From: Neoceratodus forsteri
Taxonomy: Eukaryota; Chordata; Ceratodontiformes; Ceratodontidae
Length of the DNA: 64,000 nucleotides
NCBI GenBank assembly: GCA_016271365.2
Contig: CM057453.1
Coordinates: 501,183,001-501,247,000, forward strand
Reading direction: 5' to 3'
The first letter of the stretch is position 1; each line of letters starts with the position of its first letter. The notes beneath the pieces were generated by a model. It was not told the origin of the DNA, searched no databases, and was given only the letters and a program-made list of their open reading frames with translations. Below are positions 21,150 to 32,800 of this stretch, one piece after another. The position numbers and the translations under genes were made by a program.

Positions 21150-23902
21150 AAAAATGGAGAGCAATGAGTACCAAGCCCATAGTCTGGGTAACAAGCTTCC
21201 TGAATTAGTGGCCTTGATGGAGGAGGAACATCTGGATATCGTGGCAGTCACAGAAACATGGTACACACAAAACCATGACTGGGACATAAACATACCAGGA
21301 TACACTGTCTACAGGAGGGACAGGGAGGGTAAAAGAGGAGGAGGAGTAGTTCTTTACATAAGGGAAGGAATAAAAGCAACAGAACAAAAGGTAAACAGGG
21401 AGGAGAAGAAGCACTGGGTAAATTTTGAGACAGGCAATGGCACCACAATACGCTGCAGGGTTAGAGCACAGACTTCTTCTCAGGGGAGGAAATGGACAGG
21501 GAAATGATAGAAGGTATACTTAGAATGGCAGAAAAGGGGAGATATTGCTGATGGGTGATCTGAATATGCCAGATGTTAACTGGAGTGCAGTTTCAGCTGC
21601 CACTCCGAAGAGTGCAGTTATTCTAGATGCCCTACAGGGGGCATGCCTTAGACAACTAGTACTGGAGCCCACTCAAGAGGGAGCAATATTAGACTTGATT
21701 CTCTCAAATGGAGATGGAGAGAGGATCACAGATGTAGAAGTAGGTAGTCATCTGGGAACTAGCGACCATCGAACAGTATGGTTCACAATAAACACAGCAA
21801 TAGAGTCAAGCCATACAAAGACAAAAGTACTGGACTTTAGGAGGGCTGACTTTGCCAAAATGGGTGAGTGCCTAAGGAATGCACTAGCAAATGGGCAGGA
21901 AGGAGGGGTGGAAGAACAATGGGGAATAATAAAAACTGCCATCAGAGAGGTAACGAGCCTTTGTGTGAAGCAAATAAAACAAGACGATGTAAGAAACCAC
22001 TATGGTTCTCAAAGGAAGTGGCAGTGAAGGTTCAAGAGAAAAAGAAAGCATTCAGGAAGTACAAGGAATCGCAGAAGGAGCAGGACAGGGAACTGTATCA
22101 GTTAAAGCAAAAGAAGGCTGGGAAGGCAGTCAGAACAGCAAAGGCCCAAACCGAGGAAAAGATAGCCAACTCAGTTAAGAAGGGGGATAAAACCTTTTAT
22201 AGGTACATCAGGGAGCAAAGGAAGACTGAGGGAGGGATAGTGAGGCTTAATAAAGGGAGGGAGGGTGGGCAGAGGAGACTGTGAAAAGGCAGAGATACTA
22301 AACAAATATTTTGCTCAGTATTTACAAATGAAGAGGGGAGGTACATAAACAAACAGTAGTAACACTCTGGATACAGAAGTTGATACCAGCCCATTTACAG
22401 AAAAAAGGGTTCTGAAAGAACTCTTAAAACCGAAGGTGGACAAAACAATGGGGCCTGATGGGATTCATCCCAGAATTCTGAAGGAGCTAAGGGTAGAACT
22501 AGTGACACCACTGACTACCCTTTTAACAAATCATGGGAGGATGGGGTGGTACCTGAGGACTGGAGGAGGGCAGATGTGATTCCCTTCACAAAAGTGGGAG
22601 CAAGGCAGAAGCAGGAAACTACGACCTGTTAGTTTAACCTCAGTGATAGGGAAAATGATGGAATCACTTCTGAAGGAAAGAATTGTCGAGTATCTAGAGG
22701 CCAGAGGGGCACAGGACCCTAGGCAGCATGGATTCACAGTGGGAAGGTCATGCCAGACAAATCTGATAGATTTCTTTGACTGGGTGACCAAAGTAGTAGA
22801 TCAGGGAGGGGCTGTGGACATGGCCTACCTAGACTTTAGCAAGGCATTTGACACAGTCCCACACAAAAGATTAATATACAAGTTAGCCAGCCTGATAGTG
22901 GGTCCCAAGATGACAGCCTGGGTAAAGAATTGGCTGGAGAATAGGACACAGAGAGTAATAGTAAATGGAGTCCACTCAGAAGAAAGGAGGGTTACTAGTG
23001 GGGTACCGCAGGGTTCAGTATTAGGACCGGTCCTCTTCAATGTCTTTATAAGCAACATTGCAGAAGGACTGGAAGGAAAAGTATGTCTCTTTGCAGATGA
23101 TACTAAGATCTGCAGCAGAGTTGATGCACAGGGTGGGGTGGAAAGGATGAGAAGGGACTTGGCAAGGTTAGAGGAATGGTCAAATGTATGGCAGCTTAGA
23201 TTCAATGCTAAGAAGTGCAAGGTAATGCACCTGGGAAACAAAAACCCAGGGGAAGAGTACACAATGGGGGGTGAGATACTAACAACAACAAAAATGGAAA
23301 GGGACCTGGGGGTAGTCATATCAGATGACCTAAAGGTGGGCAAGCAATGTGAGAGGGCAGCAAGGAGGGTTGGGGATACTGGGATGCATAGGAGAGGCAT
23401 CACCAGTAGAAAACAGGAAGTTATTATCCTCTGTACAGACAGCTGGTGAGACCCCATCTGGAGTACTGTGTGCAGTTCTGGAGACCCAATCTCCACAAAG
23501 ACATAGACAGGATGGAAGCTGTCCAGAGGAGGGCAACTAAAATGGTGCAGGGTCTGCACCGGAAGACATATGAAGAGAGACTTAAGGAGCTTAATATGTA
23601 TAGCCTCGAGGAAAGGAGGGAGAGGGGGGACATGATAGAAACTTTCAAGTACCTCAAGGGAATCAACAAAGTCCAAGAGGGTAGCATCTTTCAAAAAAAG
23701 AGGTGTGCAAGAACAAGAGGGCACAATTTGAAGATGGGGGGCGGCTCAGAGGTAATTTAAGGAAGTATTTTTTCACAGAGAGGGTTGTGGATGCATGGAA
23801 CGGCCTTCCGGAGGAGGTTGTAGAGTCAAAATCAGTGGTGGAATTCAAGCATGCATGGGACAGTCATAAGGCAATTCTGAGGGGTGGGGGTAAGAAGAAG
23901 TA
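21150..23902 (+). pseudogene. CR1 ORF2: AP endonuclease and reverse transcriptase
   Basis: The endonuclease begins with SLGNKLPELVALMEEEHLDI and VAVTETW, with RGGGVVLYIREG, MGDLNMPDVNW at about 21,546 and GTSDHRTVWF near 21,760. After the linker come the RT motifs TMGPDGIHPRILKE, RPVSLTSVIGKMMESLL, RQHGFTVGRSC, DFSKAFDTVPHKRLIYKLA, SGVPQGSVLGPVLFNVF and LFADDTKICS (about 23,092), then MHLGNKNP, RDLGVVISDDLK, and the CR1-specific tail [14 protein letters not shown] and FTERVVDAWNGLPEEVVES. Frame changes occur near 21,510, 22,020, 22,290, 22,600, 23,440 and 23,710. This is the best-preserved RT in the window. Confidence 0.88.
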
Positions 23903-24012
23903 GGCTGCTGGTTAACTAGGATCTGCAGCTTATCCAGTAGGTAGGGAAATGGGCAGACTGGGTGGGCCAAGCGGTCCTTATCTGCCGTCAAATTCTATGT
24001 TTCTATGTTTAC

Positions 24013-24600
24013 CAAACACATTAACTAATTCAGTAGCCCCCCCCAACCACTATTTGAATCCCATCAAACAAACCATCCACCGCACTGAAATTAGCCATCT
24101 TTTTGGCCACACAAAACAAACATTCATACTTGATCACAGTATTTGATGTACCAAGCACAGAGGTACGATGTGCATACAACTGTTTTGGTGGAGTATGGGT
24201 TTATGGACGTAGTAACACACAAAATTGGTTATGCCAATATCAACAGCCCAGAACCAAGCCAGTTGTTCAAAAACTACATAGAAATAGCAGGAAGTGGCCA
24301 TCCTGGTGTGCTTGGTTCTTTTAAAATTTAAAACAAAACAGCAACTCAGAGGTTGGGCTGGCGGTGCCCAGGTAAATACACAGAAATAAAAAAGAGATGC
24401 CCATTTTTTTTCTATTTTGGTTTTAAAATACCAACATCCTAAATGCCAAAATTCTGAAAATCCAGAACCCAAGCACTGAATACCTAACTGTTTCAAATAA
24501 CTAAAATAACTCAGTAAGTGAAAAAAAAACCCGCAAATAAAACAATAATAGCTGTACAACTGGAGCCATCCATACACCTACTGGCAATGACAAAAAAAAG
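24013..24600. repeat. 1-kb repeat, copy 1 right part
   Basis: Continues the repeat cut at 18,857. CCAAACACATTAACTAATTC, the TGTTTTGGTGGAGTATGGG block, GGCTGGCGGTGCCCAGGTAA and the tail AACCCAAGCACTGAATACC all have counterparts at 25,100-25,500. No coding potential is seen. Confidence 0.7.
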
Positions 24601-25560
24601 CAAGACATCCACCCATCTACAAACAAAATGGAGGCCCCTCACTAAACGCACCATATGGAATAAGTCAAAACAGCTAAGCGTTAAAAGCATGCATTCTGAT
24701 CACTGTGTCCTTGGCTTGTATTCAATGGATAATGGACAGTCAGTGTAAATCTGGTACAAGACCTGCTACCTGCAGACCACAACCACAGAATGCATTAGCG
24801 TTTTTCACAGTCAATCTTTTTAATGTCTCCCTAAACATGTTCATTATCTGGCTGACCAATATGGCCCTGAGAATACTGTTACTTAATTAGGACACCACAA
24901 CATGCAGCATGGGGAAGGTGCTTGTTACCATACTGCGCACCAACCCCCCACCAAAAAAAATGTGTCCACATGGTTTGGTGCCCTGGTTAACAACGAATGC
25001 TGTTTGTGCCCTGTGATGCAACAAGAAAAAACAAAAGTGGTTTGGCCCAATAATCAACAATTTTAAGTGTGCACAAAATAGACATCTAATATTGTGGCCA
25101 GTACCAAACACATTATGCAGTACAGCAGCCAACCACAACCTTGTTTGAATCATGCCAAACAAACCATCCCCCTCCCCAAAATTTGCTGTTGTCTAATTTG
25201 GGCACACAAAACAAATGTGCACATTTGATCATGCATAGAGGTACGGTGTGCATACTACTGTTTGGTGGGGTAGAAACAGGTATCCTAGAGTGTTGGTGCT
25301 GCTTTTAGAATAAAAAAAAAATAGCAGCTTAGGGGTTGTACTGGCTGTGCCCAGTTAAATACACAGAAATAGAAAACAGATGCTCGTTTTTATCTGTTTT
25401 GGTTTTAAAGTACCAAAATCCAAAATAAATACCCCAATTCCAAAAATACAGAGCCCAAGGACTAAATAACTAACCTTTCCAATAACCAATAATCTTGCTG
25501 TGTGGTATTCCCAGACACACCATTCAATCAGTTAACCCCCCCCCACCAAAAAAATACTTG
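24601..25560. repeat. 1-kb repeat, copy 2 (uninterrupted)
   Basis: Begins with one 33-bp minisatellite unit (CATCCACCCATCTACAAACA), then follows copy 1 through TATTGTGGCCAGTACCAAAC (about 25,091) and the GTTTGGTGGGGTAG and GTGCCCAGTTAAATACACAG blocks. It shows the pre-insertion target of the CR1. It is about 960 bp with no gene. Confidence 0.7.
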
Positions 25561-27276
25561 TAATAACAACATATAAATGGAATAACTGCAAAGTTGTAGC
25601 AAAACACCTGGGTTGGTACTCTAGCAAACAAGGGAAGCAACCAAAGGAAGACCTCGGCGGTGAACAGTGACATAAAGCAGTTTAAGGTCACAAACTTCTA
25701 TCTTCATTAAAATGGTGCGCTTTACAGTTAATCTGCCAGGCTAAAAAAAGGCATCCAGTAAGTGGGTCCATCTGCACTGTTAAACACTCCGGGACTGGCT
25801 TTCAGTAAGGAAAACTTCTGAAAATGAAGTTTATACAGCTGCATGCGTAAACAGCCACTAACCTGTGCTGTGAGGCTCACAACGTAACTCAGGTCACCTA
25901 GGCAGGACAAGAGAACTACTGAACATGCAGATTGATTACAGAAAAGGGCTCGAAATGTCAGGAAAGCATCTTTAACCCCTCCCCTCCACCACCAAGGCCC
26001 GCCCTGATCTCGCGTTGATGAAACTGTCCAGGGAGTTTTGTGAGCGGCTCCCCATACCCCTGCCAGCAGAGACAAACATCCAGTGGTGTGGGACCTGAAT
26101 AGGTCAAGGGAGCAAAGGTCACAGTTTGCAAATGTGGTGTGTGACAAACAGGGTAGTGCACCATAGACTTTAAAACAAATGGAGCAAGGAAAGCAGATAC
26201 AAAAATTCAACCAAACAAGCAGCACAGTCCCGATTTGTGGCAAAGTGTTGCTGTAACACAAAGGGACATGAATTGTTACACTCAAGCCCACATCTTTAGG
26301 CCACCTAGGTTGAGGGGATCTAATCAAGCTAGCACCATAAACAAGCTCAATAAGTGAAAACCGGACACGGTTCTTTGCCGCAAGTTCTTTTTACTTGCAG
26401 AAAAGTTTCACCTAATGATATTGAGAGACTATTTTAAACACATGGGCAGGCATGTCACAGATCAGGCCACAAATACTCCTGCACTTTGCATGATGAAAGT
26501 GATTTTATTTTTTTTTCATACGGAAGCATCTGATTGCATTCATGTTATCTTATCTATCTTCCCACAAAGGCTACTTAAAAAGTCCATGCCAGTGACCCTG
26601 TTCCAGTGAGTTTCCTGCATTTGTGTTCAGTTAGAAATTGAAGCATCCATTGGTAACCCCTTTTCATGCATGGAACATTATGTAACATTTGCAGAGCACC
26701 AGTTAAATGATCCCTGCATTTTGTAGTCCTGTTTCTTGTGAGGAATGTGGATCGTATCTGTTGTATTGATGTGAGGGCATATTTGGCATCCTATTTGTAG
26801 GCAGCAGAATGTCCCTGATACATTCTCATCTGCTGGCATCTTGCTTCAGACAATATGTTGCTGTAGACTGTGGAGTTGCCTATATGCTAGGAGTTGGGGT
26901 TGTGGAAAGACAACTTGCAACTTTTCTTCCTCTTAGAGACTAGGACTGGGATCTTTAATGATCTTGTGCAGGTGTTCAGTGTGGGGGCTGTATGTGACAA
27001 CCAGTGGTGTGCAGTCATTTTTTTTTTTTTTTTTTTTATATTCCAGTAAGTTCTTTCTGGGTATTCTTGTTGCCCTGCAGGTCTGGTTTTTAAGTTCGCC
27101 GCGCCTGTGCGCTGTGAACTTATTGCAATGAGTGGCCAGTGCGAAAACATGAAAAGAAAAAGCCGCTGAACTGCTGATCGCTGTTCGGTCATGAAAGACA
27201 TATGTGTGGAATGTAGCCGATTCCGCAGATATGCAGTACCGCCATTGCATCTGCACATGTGCAGAAACGAACAGTA
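25561..27276. other. Unassigned stretch
   Basis: No recognisable gene. The longest frame is a 199-codon minus ORF (25,728-26,327), which has no motif I know and uneven composition. A T-run lies at 27,017-27,038. A 32-bp palindrome at 27,091-27,122 has outer arms TAAGTTC and GAACTTA. It may belong to the foldback to its right. Confidence 0.5.
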
Positions 27277-27277
27277 C

Positions 27278-27492
27278 GGGGATGCGCTGCATAGAGTTTA
27301 ATGAGGGCACTTTTTAAAAGCTTATTTTTATACTTTTCAGTGATGATTTTGTCAAAGAAAGGCAGTCGCCTACCTGACAAGGTCCTTGTTAGTTAAGTGA
27401 CTGCCTTTCTTTGACAAAATCGTCACTGGAAAATATAAAAACAACCTTTTAAACATTGCCCCCATTAAACTCTATGGAGCGTGTCCCAGTGC
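27278..27492. mobile_element. Foldback element with ~90-bp arms
   Basis: The left arm (27,278-27,367) ends GTCAAAGAAAGGCAGTC. The right arm (27,399-about 27,492) starts GACTGCCTTTCTTTGAC. Pairing continues outward through CAGTGATGATTTTG against CAAAATCGTCACTG and ATAGAGTTTAATGAGG against CCCATTAAACTCTAT. The loop is about 31 bp. No ORF is present. It is consistent with a MITE or foldback; from 27,493 to 28,888 I see nothing assignable. Confidence 0.8.
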
Positions 27493-28888
27493 TGCTCATT
27501 TAGAAACACGGTAAACTTTCAGCATTGACAAATGCTTGTCTATGATCTGTGGATGATATCATTGATTTGCAAAGGCTTCTCTGAGGCTGTTGATGTGTCT
27601 GTTTCTGTCTTTTGTGTCAGTGCATATTCCACAGTACCGTATGGTTTGACTGTAGATGATGGAATGTTTTGTGTGCTTGGGGTGGAAGCTCTTATTTTTT
27701 CTGTAAAATGTTTTGATTGATAAATAATGCCATACACAGGAACAGTTTAACATAAACATAACACACATTCTTACACTTCTGTTGTTCAACGCAGGTCAGC
27801 ATGTATTGGATCAAATACTATACTCATTTCAGATCAAACAGTTATATTCTATGGAGCTGGGATTTGTGACATATAGTACTGCTGTCAAGTGCTTTTGGAC
27901 CTTCTATTATCATTAACAGACTGGGAAGAGATTAGCTGTGCAATTGCTTTCCCACACTTGGGTACCACCCATACTGGAAAGAGACTCTCCTCTATAACCT
28001 TAGCTAGAGGGGACCATATGTGATTAAAAACTGCAGTCATTCCATTTGCTTTATCTTGCATATGTTCCAGCTTTGGACAGTTATACAGATTTCTCCTTCA
28101 CTGAACTATTCTAGGGGGATCCTTGCTAACCCAGGATTGCACAATGGTTTTGCAGGCATTGATTAAAGGTAGAGCCCATAGCTGCCTACATAGAAGTTCT
28201 TATTATGCAAACAGTTGAATCAGTTAGTGGGTTTGTGGTAAATTAATGAGAGTGCTGGGGAATGGGTGCCTACAATAACAGCAACCCACTGCCCAGTGCA
28301 TTTCAGGGATGGCTACGGGAGAGTAGGGTAGGTGACTATAGCGACAGAATGTCACTATACGTATGCACGGGGGGGGGGAAATGGGCACGCACAGCGAGGG
28401 ATGTGAGGGGTGGTGCCATGGTGAGTTGCCGCTGACCCCATGGCGTGGTGGGTGGGTTGCCGGCATCAGTTGACAGGGTACTGGGTTCGGTCCGGGTGCT
28501 GGTGCGTTTTTGTTGCGCCCGACCGAACCCAACCGAACCTTTTTCCTATGTTTTCACCCCCAACATGCATCCCTCTGGAGTTGAGAATCCTTTAGTAGGG
28601 TGTGGGTGGTTTCTCGTGGGGAACAGCCCTGCAGAAAATATTAAAACAAAGTCCTAAGCACCCTTTTGCTGTGCGCTGGGGTGTCAGAGTGCGAAATATA
28701 TTTTTGGCACTCTTGACTTCTGCATAACAGCGATTCGCCTTTACGCTTTTGCCGTTATGACATAGAACCCTGTATTTTCCCATCTTTTCCCAAAATTAAG
28801 CTGCAAAGCATTTTACATAGGAAAGACCAGAAGAAGCCTAAAAATGAGTGTGAGTAAACATTGTAGGGCAATTGAAAACAGAAATGAA

Positions 28889-29474
28889 GCCTATGTCACT
28901 CTTTTTTTTGGGGGGGTATTATTTTCTCTCCTCAGAGCTCCGGCTACAACCCCGGCCCTCCGTTGTCCCCCCCCCGCCATCCCCGGACATCAGACCCCCT
29001 CCCTTGTGCACCCCGTGACTTACCCTTCACGGCAGGGAGGTGGGGAGCGCACCACCCACCCCAACGGATCCATGCAGGAGGTGCCATTCCAGGAATGGCA
29101 CTGCGGGAAACAACTTCGTGCTGCTGGGCCTGCTGGTGTTTTCTCTCCCGCGGTCATGGCGCAATGACACCAGCGATTGCACGCACGCTCCCTGCATGCC
29201 TCCCAACTGCGCCTGCCACTGCCTGCCCCGCCAAGCTTGCAGCTACATGCTGTCGACCCCCCAGCCTCCGCTAGGGGTCAGGCAAGCCTCGGCCGCCCAA
29301 ATTCCCCCTCCCCAGAGATGGAGAGCAGTCCTTTGGACGCTCAATCCATCTCCTCCCCACCGACCCACGGTAACCCATGCCCGTTCCCGAACATGGGTCG
29401 CCGGCGTGGCACCAGGTGTGGTGGCCAGCACCTCAACCCTCAGCGCCACCGGGCCAGCCGCCTATGTCACTCTT
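28889..29474 (-). mobile_element. GC-rich retro-insert with 15-bp target duplication
   Basis: GCCTATGTCACTCTT occurs at 28,889-28,903 and again at 29,460-29,474, flanking 556 bp of C- and CpG-rich DNA unlike its AT-rich surroundings. The insert starts with T-run then G-run on +, so on - it would end in an A-rich tail. That is the signature of LINE-driven insertion of a minus-sense RNA copy. No protein family was recognised in its frames. It may be a processed pseudogene or retrocopied non-coding RNA. Confidence 0.7.
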
Positions 29475-30404
29475 AACATATTGTGAAAGTAGGAGATCCA
29501 GAAATGCACAGATTTATGTTCAAGGTCATTGATAAAATTTGTCAGCACCCCGTGGGGATGTTTCACAATTTGGTCCTTAAAAGAGAAGCTTTCTGGATCT
29601 ACAGCTTAAATGTAACTAAATTTCCAGAGTTAAATGGTACATTTGGGTTAGCTCCATTTTAGAATGGTAATGTGTATGTAGCCCCCCTTCCTCTAGATCT
29701 ACAGGGTATGCAGATGTTGTGGGAAGGGGTGCAACTACAGACCAAACACTCTCCAAGTTACTTTTCAGTCACTTAGAAGTAATAGATGTGATGGCCTACC
29801 TTATGATGTCTTCAGAAAATGGAAACGGCTCACTTCGCCCCCAGCCAATACTTTACTTTTCTTGTGCCCAGCGGCGATGAAAGAATTATGGAGACAGCCA
29901 CTTTGGAATACCTCCAATGCTATGGCCGAACCACATGAAGTCACCGTATCACGAAAACTGACTGCCGCCCCTTCCTTACTGAGGTACACTGCCATCTGGC
30001 AGCTACCTGAGCCTGACCCGAACCCTGACTGGCATCCAGAGTCCATTGCTTGGCCACGGGGGCAGCAATAAAAAGCAAATCTAGTTGATCCTGCTGCATT
30101 TTATTTCTTTACAAATTTAAACTAAAAAGTAAATCTGTACCAACATGTGGCTCTACCGGTTTCACTCTCCAGCCAGAAAACCAGTGAGCTGCAGCTCAGC
30201 CTTTTTAATTAAAGTTAGTAAATTAATATAACTCATCCGGATCAACAAGATATATTTTTAAATGAAGCAAAATGTTGCTTAGAAGTCTTGGGGGGCTGCT
30301 GGTTTGGGAAAGCGTAGTAAAAACAGGCATTGTTTTACATTTGGGAAGGGAAGGGAAGCACTAACTTATAAAAAGTAAAAGGTAAAACATGAGGGTTGGT
30401 GAAA
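29475..30404. other. Unassigned stretch
   Basis: No gene or repeat recognised. An AATAAA-type signal lies at 30,067-30,072 after a short open frame (29,862-30,071) with no known motif. Confidence 0.5.
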
Positions 30405-30412
30405 AACTTATT

Positions 30413-30650
30413 TATTTTACACACCCTCTAGTGTATGATGCTTAGATAAACCCCTTGAGTTTCCCTCTCTGTGTTGTTGTAGCATCACACTCTTCAGGTG
30501 TGTAAAATAGAAAATAATGCCTGTGCAGGTGTGTGTTATGAGGATTTTTCACACACCCTGCGGTATGTGATAATCCATAGATTCTGAGAGTGAAGCTTGA
30601 GGGGTTTGAAAAATCCTCCTAACACACATCTTGCACAGGCATTATTTTTT
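30413..30650. repeat. Two adjacent hairpins (MITE-like)
   Basis: Hairpin 1: TATTTTACACACCCTC..GATGC (30,413-30,441) against GCATCACAC..GTGTGTAAAATA (30,482-30,509). Hairpin 2: AAAATAATGCCTGTGCAGGT (from 30,511) through GAGGATTTTTC against GAAAAATCCTCC..TTGCACAGGCATTATTTT (30,608-30,648). The loops are themselves partly complementary (CCCCTTGAG and CTTGAGGGG). No coding potential. Confidence 0.75.
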
Positions 30651-30706
30651 TATAATTAGTGGTCCAAGGGAGTGAATGCCAAAGCTACTGGAACAGTTCA
30701 CACACA

Positions 30707-30868
30707 GACCTGCCCACATACCCAGACACACACATACACACACAGACACACACCTGCACACACACACACAGACACACGCACCCAGACACACACACATGCA
30801 CACACAGACACACACACAGAGCTGCACCACACACACAGACACATACCTGCAGGCACACACACACACTC
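30707..30868. repeat. (CA)n-rich microsatellite
   Basis: Interrupted CACACA and CACACAGA repeats. They create several artefactual His/Thr-rich frames on + and Cys/Val-rich frames on -. Confidence 0.95.
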
Positions 30869-30959
30869 TCTGCCTGTTTCTTACTTACCAGTACAGGTAT
30901 TCTTTCCTTTATTATTTTTTTCTTTATTACAGTGCGAACCTCAGTACATTAAGTAACAG

Positions 30960-32350
30960 TACTCAGCCATGCTCAGTTCGCGATGCAGCTGCCATCTCCT
31001 GAAACCTCACTCGAAGGGTACGAATGACTGGATCAACCAGATAGATTTTTTAAATTTGTAAAGGCAGAATCAACCAGATAAACATTCAAATACATTAAAA
31101 AGTTACCTGCCATGGTAGTGAGAGGTGAAGGAGCAGTGTGAGTGCTCCATAACGGAAATACAGAGCTGCCATGTTTCTTCAGGTGTTCAGCCCACCCACA
31201 GACAGAGTTAGGGCTAATGAGGTGGTATGCTTTGAGAAGTGAAAGTGAAACAAAAACTTCTGAGAATGCCGTAATAACTGGTTTTCGGGTTATTATGGCG
31301 TTTGAGGGAGACTTGTAAACCGTGTGATAAAGGGGGTCACCAGTAATTATAAAAATCATTATGCACCACCCCCATATATTATTCTCTGTGGGGACTATGC
31401 ACAAAGACAAGCCAGATATGCACAAGAGGCACGTACCCAGCCCGAGCAACTCTGTACATGTGCACAGGTGCACAGGGCATTGCATATGCTAACGTGCACC
31501 ACCATGTAGTGCATGTCCATGGTCCTTCCCATGGTGCATTGCTGCACAGGGGTCAGATTGGAGGACACAGGCGGGCACCCAATTAGATGCCTGACCTGGT
31601 CCCATAGTGGATCCCCTGCTCTGCATGGAGCAGAAGATTCTGGGATGGCGTGGGATGTCCACATTTTACAAAGATAGGTGAGTGCCCGAATGGCTGCCCC
31701 CAGCCCGCCCAGTCAGCCCAGAGGGCTGGGGCAGCAGGGTGGTGGGATATGTCCTCCCACTGCAGCTGGCGGGTGTAAACAGAGGGGGTGCACAAAAGAT
31801 ATGGCGTCATCCCAGCTGCCATATCCTGTGCCTACCTTGCCCGGCATTCTGTACCTCCATGAATGGTGCGGAGTGTTGGCATGCCTACAGACATACCCCA
31901 GGACCAGCTGCGTGCATAGCTGCATGACCAGCCAGGGGATCTTGTGCAGAAGGGACTTGTATCCCTTCCATGAATGCATGCAGGGGTCCGCAGAACCCTC
32001 AGTTTGTGGCATTCAGATGTAGGGTTGCCTGCACACTGTGGCTCCATGGTATGTAGGCAGCCCGCCCCTGAATGCATAGGGACTTATATTATGGTTCATG
32101 AACAATGTCAAAAAAGGAAGGTAAATCAAAGTTAGAGTTTACAGACTTATCCATGTTCACACCATTGCTTATGAACCTAACGCCACGTGTTGTATTATGC
32201 CTTGATAATTGTTTTGTAAAAACATTAATAACATATTAAAGGTGAAGGTGCCGCATGATACACAATATTAGCTTGTGGAATTAAGGAGACTAAGTGAATC
32301 ATGAGGGGTGAAACCAGGACAACCTTTCTACAGATAGACAGTGGAGTCTA
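30960..32350. other. Unassigned stretch
   Basis: No recognised gene. A short hairpin, GCCGTAATAAC with GTTATTATGGC, lies at about 31,268-31,300. From 31,400 to 32,080 the sequence becomes G+C-richer with TGCAC and CATGG words resembling the DNA after 36 kb. It could be an old Harbinger-related fragment, but no exon is readable. Confidence 0.4.
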
Positions 32351-32351
32351 G

Positions 32352-32510
32352 TTCAATCAATCAATCAATCAAATAATCAATCAGTCAATCAATCAATCAA
32401 TCAAATAATCAATCAGTCAATCAATCAATCCTTCATTTATTGACACCTCTTTGAGAAGTGCACCCTGGGTGTCTTAAAGCAGAAGTACAACTCTGTACAG
32501 AAAATAATAA
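32352..32510 (-). mobile_element. 3' end of an L2-type element with (GATT)n tail
   Basis: On - the sequence ends AATAAATGAAGGATTGATTG followed by about 75 bp of GATT repeats (CAATCAAT on +, 32,352-32,430). This matches the tail type of the LINE at 16,740. The body is short and decayed. Confidence 0.55.
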
Positions 32511-32604
32511 GCCCTTACCTTTTTTGATGTAACAGATTGTAAACATCTTCCAACATCATATATAGTACTTGTATACTTGTTCGGTCCAAACAGTTTTTTT
32601 TAGC

Positions 32605-32800
32605 ACTTTAAATTCAGGCAGTGTAACCTTGTGACAAAGAAATATGAATCTGGGAGATTCTGGTTTAAGTCCCATAAAAGCCACTTACTCACTATGTGGC
32701 CCTCAGCAAGTCATGTAACCTCCCTGTATTTCAGCTGTAAAATTGAACAGATGTAGGAAGGACCCTGGTGTAAATACAATATTGCATCTCAGCTGGGCTA
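32605..32800 (+). mobile_element. MIR-like CORE-SINE
   Basis: Follows the MIR pattern: GAATCTGGGAGATTCTGG, CCACTTACTCACTATGTGGC, CAGCAAGTCATGTAACCTCC, CTGTAAAATTGAACAGATG. These correspond to the family's tRNA-related and CORE parts (lack of a clean box A suggests 5' decay). An ancient, inactive SINE. Confidence 0.65.

Larger units (their letters stand above)
18858..24012 (+). mobile_element. Near-full-length CR1 retrotransposon
   Basis: About 5.15 kb with a duplicated 5' UTR, ORF1 with an esterase domain, ORF2 with endonuclease and RT, and the CR1-type 3' end ending in TTCTATGTTTCTATG. It interrupts a 1-kb repeat: the left flank ends CCAGTATCA and the right flank begins TTACCAAACACATT, while the uninterrupted copy at 25,096 reads CCAGTACCAAACACATT. 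A 5-bp target duplication TAYCA is therefore likely. Frame breaks in both ORFs show the copy is inactive. Fragments of related CR1s occur at 46.2, 47.9, 54.3, 54.9 and 61.9 kb. Confidence 0.9.

Noticed and set aside
22825..23724. 299-codon minus frame
   Set aside because: Antisense shadow of the CR1 reverse transcriptase.
25728..26327. 199-codon minus ORF as a host gene
   Set aside because: No motif, no splice pattern and no support from neighbours; kept only as a note in the unassigned stretch.
30642..31002. His/Thr-rich and Cys/Val-rich ORFs
   Set aside because: They come from the (CA)n microsatellite.
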